DNA of 64,000 nt, taken from positions 1 through 64,000 of the forward strand of contig NZ_SWFM01000009.1 of assembly GCF_005144865.1 (NCBI RefSeq). The letters run 5' to 3'. The notes below the pieces were generated by a model that saw only the letters and a list, made by a program, of their open reading frames with translations, was not told the DNA's origin and did not search any database. The DNA is from Guptibacillus hwajinpoensis. GTDB taxonomy: Bacteria; Bacillota; Bacilli; Bacillales; Guptibacillaceae. Numbering within the stretch: the stretch's first letter is position 1; every line of letters begins with the position of its first letter. Below are positions 60,566-64,000 of the stretch, piece after piece. The position numbers were made by a program, and so were the translations under genes.

Positions 60566-61909
60566 TTATGCTCCGAGTTCTTGTTCTACCATTTTTACTA
60601 CACGATCTACATACTCATCACAAAGCTCTTTCGTTGGGGCTTCGGCCATAACGCGAACGAGCGGTTCAGTCCCTGATGGACGGACTAGAATCCGACCTTC
60701 TCCATTCATATCGCTTTCCACTTTCTGAATGGTTTCCTGAATCTTATCATTTGAATCCACTTTTGTTTTATCCGTTACTTTAACATTTACCAATGATTGA
60801 GGATATTTCTTCATTTCACCAGCAAGTTCAGATAACGATTTATTTGTCACTTTCATAATGTTGGCAAGTTGAAGAGCTGAAAGCATGCCATCACCAGTTG
60901 TAATATGGTCAAGGAAAATAATATGTCCAGACTGCTCACCACCAAGGTTATAGCCTTCTTTCCTCATTTCTTCCATAACATAACGGTCGCCAACTTTTGT
61001 TTGAAGTGACGTTACGCCAGCTTCCTCCATGCCTTTATGGAAACCAAGATTACTCATAACCGTTGAAACAACCGTGTCATGGCGTAAGCGTTTCTGGTCT
61101 TTCATAAACTTAGCGCAAATGAACATGATTTCATCGCCATCAACGATTTCTCCATTTTCGTCCACAGCTATAAGACGATCTCCGTCACCATCGAAAGCGA
61201 ATCCTACATCTGCATTCTTCTCTTTCAAGAACTCAGCAAGCGTCTCTGGATGTGTAGAACCTACACCGTCATTGATGTTCGTTCCAGTTGGATTCGTACC
61301 AATTGTTGAAATGTCTGCTTCAAGATCTGCAAACAAGTGAGCCGCAAGTGATGATGTTGCACCATGAGCGCAGTCAAGAGCAATATGAAGGCCAGAAAAA
61401 TCTTCATCTACTGTCTGTTTCAAATATTGTAGGTATTTCTGACAACCTTCAAAGTAGTCACTTACAATACCTAAGTCCGAACCTGTCGGACGTGGAACCT
61501 GATCTTCCTCACTATCAATTAACGCTTCAATTTCTTCTTCTTGAGCATCCAGAAGCTTAAAGCCGTCTGGACCAAAGAATTTAATTCCGTTATCTCCAAC
61601 AGGATTATGCGAAGCCGAAATCATTACGCCAGCCTGTGCACTAAGAGCTTTCGTCAAATAGGCAACACCAGGCGTAGAAATAACACCAAGACGCATGACT
61701 TCTGCTCCAATTGATAACAGACCCGCTACTAAAGCTCCTTCTAGCATATATCCTGAAATGCGTGTATCACGCCCAATTAAAATTTTTGGTTTTTCTGTAT
61801 TCTTTGTTAAAACATAGCCACCAAGGCGACCTAGTTTGAATGCAAGTTCAGGGGTTAGTTCAGTATTTGCTATACCTCTTACACCATCGGTACCAAAATA
61901 TTTACCCAT
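60566..61909 (-). CDS. glmM: Phosphoglucosamine mutase
   Basis: 447 aa of the phosphohexomutase family: active-site serine in [17 protein letters not shown], metal loop [11 protein letters not shown], sugar-binding GGEQSGHI and phosphate-binding [12 protein letters not shown]. Converts GlcN-6-P to GlcN-1-P. AAAAGGAG before ATG. Third gene of cdaA-cdaR-glmM. Confidence 0.97.
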   Translation of the reverse strand: MGKYFGTDGVRGIANTELTPELAFKLGRLGGYVLTKNTEKPKILIGRDTRISGYMLEGALVAGLLSIGAEVMRLGVISTPGVAYLTKALSAQAGVMISASHNPVGDNGIKFFGPDGFKLLDAQEEEIEALIDSEEDQVPRPTGSDLGIVSDYFEGCQKYLQYLKQTVDEDFSGLHIALDCAHGATSSLAAHLFADLEADISTIGTNPTGTNINDGVGSTHPETLAEFLKEKNADVGFAFDGDGDRLIAVDENGEIVDGDEIMFICAKFMKDQKRLRHDTVVSTVMSNLGFHKGMEEAGVTSLQTKVGDRYVMEEMRKEGYNLGGEQSGHIIFLDHITTGDGMLSALQLANIMKVTNKSLSELAGEMKKYPQSLVNVKVTDKTKVDSNDKIQETIQKVESDMNGEGRILVRPSGTEPLVRVMAEAPTKELCDEYVDRVVKMVEQELGA

Positions 61910-61947
61910 CGTTATACTCTCCTTTTATTATCGAGCAGTTCCTGCTA

Positions 61948-63186
61948 CTAAGATGTACTGTTTTCTATTGTAAGAGTGACTTTTTTCGTTGACCCTGACC
62001 ATCGAACATAAGATGGTCCGTTCCATTGAAGACCTAACTCATGCTCACCTTCAGAGAGTCCACTTGCATCAATATATGCCTGGAAATCACCGTTTTGGAT
62101 ATTATCCAGTACACTTGATACACCATACAGCTTCATATCTGTTACTCCTGTTTTAGGATTCGATACGCTTGCTTTCAAACCATCTGAGACACCAGTGACT
62201 TTAATTGGAACATCATCAAATGCTTTCTCATCCTCTTTCCCAACTGTGATTTTTGCCTTAACCGTCTCTGGGTCTACTTTCTTCATACCTTTAGGAACAG
62301 GTATATCAAGCTCAATCGTTGTATCTTTGGATATTTCTGAAAGATCAAGCGGAATACCATCAAGATACTCAAGTCCATCAAGTTCTTCTTCTGGACCGAA
62401 TACCGATACTTCAGTTGGTTCTAGTTCAATAGAAGAGATACTTATACCTTCAGACAGTTCACCTTTTTGATCAAGCTTAATAGGTACCTTTTTAAAAGGA
62501 GCCTTAATTGGAACTTTAACATCAACTACAGCAGGATCAATGGTTAATCCCTGTATCTCATCCATATTCCCATCGTATACGTTAAGTGTAATACGTTGGT
62601 TCACTTCTTCCTTCGCACCACTTACGTCAACATAACCGCGAACAAAGGCAACTTGATCAAGCTTGGATTTTGCTCCAGTAACTGTAACAGTCTTTGGTGT
62701 TACAATCGGCTCTTCCGTTGAATACCCTTCCGGAAGTTCTTCTGCCTTTAGCAGATTAATTCCAGCTTGGTAATTGTTTGATTTCTTTTCTTCAATTGTG
62801 ACAGAAACTCTAGCAGGATCAATTGTCACATCAACATTTTCAGGAAAATCCCTATGCTTGACCGTGACAAGATGCTGTCCGGGGGTTAAATTACGTAAAT
62901 CCACATAGATTTCTTTGTTCTTAAGCTTTGAAAGCATCACGCCGTCTGTACGACCTTTGACGAGGACATCGACGGTTTCAGGTAACTCAGATACCACCAC
63001 GTTGTCTTCATCATAAAGCACTTGAAGCTCCATATCTGTTATTGGCTCACTGTCAGTCTCAGGTTCAAACAACCCGTTTGTCCCCGATGTCGAAGCGTCT
63101 GGCATTGCCACGATTGTATAGAGCATTAGTGCGAGAAGAAAAGAGATGATCTTGACAAACCAATTACTTGTTAACAATTTGTCCAT
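61948..63186 (-). CDS. cdaR: CdaA regulatory protein CdaR (YbbR)
   Basis: 412 aa: an N-terminal membrane anchor (VKIISFLLALMLYTIVAM) and four extracellular YbbR-like repeats (about 45-130, 135-215, 220-300, 305-400). Binds and modulates CdaA. The start at 63186 overlaps the cdaA stop by one base (TAATG). Confidence 0.94.
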   Translation of the reverse strand: MDKLLTSNWFVKIISFLLALMLYTIVAMPDASTSGTNGLFEPETDSEPITDMELQVLYDEDNVVVSELPETVDVLVKGRTDGVMLSKLKNKEIYVDLRNLTPGQHLVTVKHRDFPENVDVTIDPARVSVTIEEKKSNNYQAGINLLKAEELPEGYSTEEPIVTPKTVTVTGAKSKLDQVAFVRGYVDVSGAKEEVNQRITLNVYDGNMDEIQGLTIDPAVVDVKVPIKAPFKKVPIKLDQKGELSEGISISSIELEPTEVSVFGPEEELDGLEYLDGIPLDLSEISKDTTIELDIPVPKGMKKVDPETVKAKITVGKEDEKAFDDVPIKVTGVSDGLKASVSNPKTGVTDMKLYGVSSVLDNIQNGDFQAYIDASGLSEGEHELGLQWNGPSYVRWSGSTKKVTLTIENSTS

Positions 63187-64000
63187 TACTTTTTCCCCCT
63201 CCAATTACTAAAACGGTTGGAAGTTTCAGTCTTTGAAATAGCAGGGTTCAGTTCAGCATTTAGCAAATCTCGTAAGACTTCCTCAGATAAGTTTCGATGA
63301 AGCTCTCCATTTTTTGTCAGCGATATACTTCCTGTTTCTTCGGATACGACTAGTGTTAAGCTATCCGTTACTTCACTTATTCCGAGCGCAGCTCGATGTC
63401 TGGTCCCAAGTTCTTTAGAGATAAAAGGGCTTTCGGAAAGTGGTAGGTAACAGGCTGCTGCAAGAATCTCATCCTTTTTCAGGATAACAGCCCCATCATG
63501 TAGCGGTGTATTTGGGATAAATACATTTATAAGTAGCTCTGATGTCAGCTTGGCATTCATTGGAATACCTGTTTCGACGTAGTCATTTAATCCTGTTTCT
63601 CGCTCAATCGATATCAATGCACCAATTCGGCGTTTTCCCATATACGATGACGATTTAATGATTGCTTCAACCATTTTGTTTGTTTCTTCTTCTTCAACAG
63701 CGGTGCGGGCAAATAACCTGCCACGTCCTAGCTGTTCAAGTGCCCTACGCAGCTCTGGCTGGAAGATAATAATTATCGCAAGAAGTCCATAGAGAACAAC
63801 CCGTTCTAATATCCAATGCAGAGTGTTTAATTCAAAGAAACTACTTAAAAACCATGCTGCAATGATTACGGTTATACCTTTCAAAAGCTGAACCGCTTTC
63901 GTACCGCGAATAAGCATAATGATTTTATAAATAACATAGGTCACAAGTAGAATATCTATTATCTCTGTTATGTAATCAAGTACATTAACATTTCCAACAG
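63186..64000 (-). CDS. cdaA: Diadenylate cyclase CdaA (5' end outside window)
   Basis: C-di-AMP synthase. Membrane helices at the N terminus, then the DAC domain with LHDGAVIL and GTRHRAALG catalytic motifs. The frame stays open to the end of the window with residues (VLDYITEIIDILLV) that match the first helix of CdaA, so the internal GTG at 63944 is not the start; about ten residues lie beyond the window. Operon cdaA-cdaR-glmM. Confidence 0.95.
   Translation of the reverse strand, partial: VGNVNVLDYITEIIDILLVTYVIYKIIMLIRGTKAVQLLKGITVIIAAWFLSSFFELNTLHWILERVVLYGLLAIIIIFQPELRRALEQLGRGRLFARTAVEEEETNKMVEAIIKSSSYMGKRRIGALISIERETGLNDYVETGIPMNAKLTSELLINVFIPNTPLHDGAVILKKDEILAAACYLPLSESPFISKELGTRHRAALGISEVTDSLTLVVSEETGSISLTKNGELHRNLSEEVLRDLLNAELNPAISKTETSNRFSNWRGKK

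Overview
This window comes from a low-GC, endospore-forming member of the Bacillaceae. The evidence is a complete stressosome/sigma-B operon, the cortex factor CmpA, a CotF-like coat protein, a glmS ribozyme, strong AGGAGG ribosome binding sites with many GTG/TTG starts, and gene order matching the Bacillus subtilis ydcK-cmpA-tex-sigB-rsb-mazEF-alr-ydcC-acpS block. The genus cannot be fixed from sequence reading alone. No integrase, transposase, phage or plasmid genes were seen; this is chromosomal backbone with a few dispersed non-coding repeats.

Layout. 1-1413: 5' end of a 16S rRNA gene and twelve tRNAs upstream of it, all on the minus strand. 1520-4370: SprT-like protein, CmpA (37 aa) and Tex. 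4705-9572: rsbR-rsbS-rsbT-rsbU-rsbV-rsbW-sigB-rsbX with an internal sigma-B promoter. 9809-15855: mazEF, alr, lipoprotein YdcC, NAD(P)HX repair enzyme, acpS, rhomboid. 15925-19308: a STAS protein coupled to a cobalamin-binding protein with the CarH/LitR photoreceptor motif, then ydbS-ydbT. 19509-35747: metabolic and housekeeping singletons (methyltransferase, YhdH-type reductase with its TetR, UvsE, DegV, a dienoyl-CoA reductase-like flavoprotein, two nucleotidyltransferases, CsaA, MscL, DUF819 transporter, SDR, a BdbC-type disulfide pair, an M24 peptidase). 35880-36281: an iron-control locus with two Fur boxes, a 55-aa membrane peptide and an FsrA-like small RNA. 36381-41139: aldo/keto reductase, DoxX, BioY with a BirA operator, deacetylase, thioesterase, YisL. 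41568-47274: mannitol operon mtlA-mtlR-mtlF-mtlD, with a duplicated IIB domain in MtlA. 47354-53467: metal section (Zn/Cd ATPase, ZIP transporter, csoR-copA-copZ). 53561-58130: amidinotransferase, permease, YqcI/YcgG, LysE, coat protein. 58259-64000: cdaA-cdaR-glmM-glmS, with the glmS ribozyme before glmS.

Non-coding structure stands out. A MITE-like family with about 28-bp terminal inverted repeats and a GC-rich hairpin core occurs five times (4454, 25427, 34388, 37343, 41291), two of them internally deleted. A separate array of four units of about 121 bp (40263-40747) folds into long hairpins with compensatory changes and lies between a stop codon and its terminator. The items most worth follow-up are the Fur-box/CCCC-loop small RNA, the B12-sensor/STAS gene pair beside a sigma-B system, the two repeat families, the MtlA double IIB domain and an mscL gene that appears to start with ATC.
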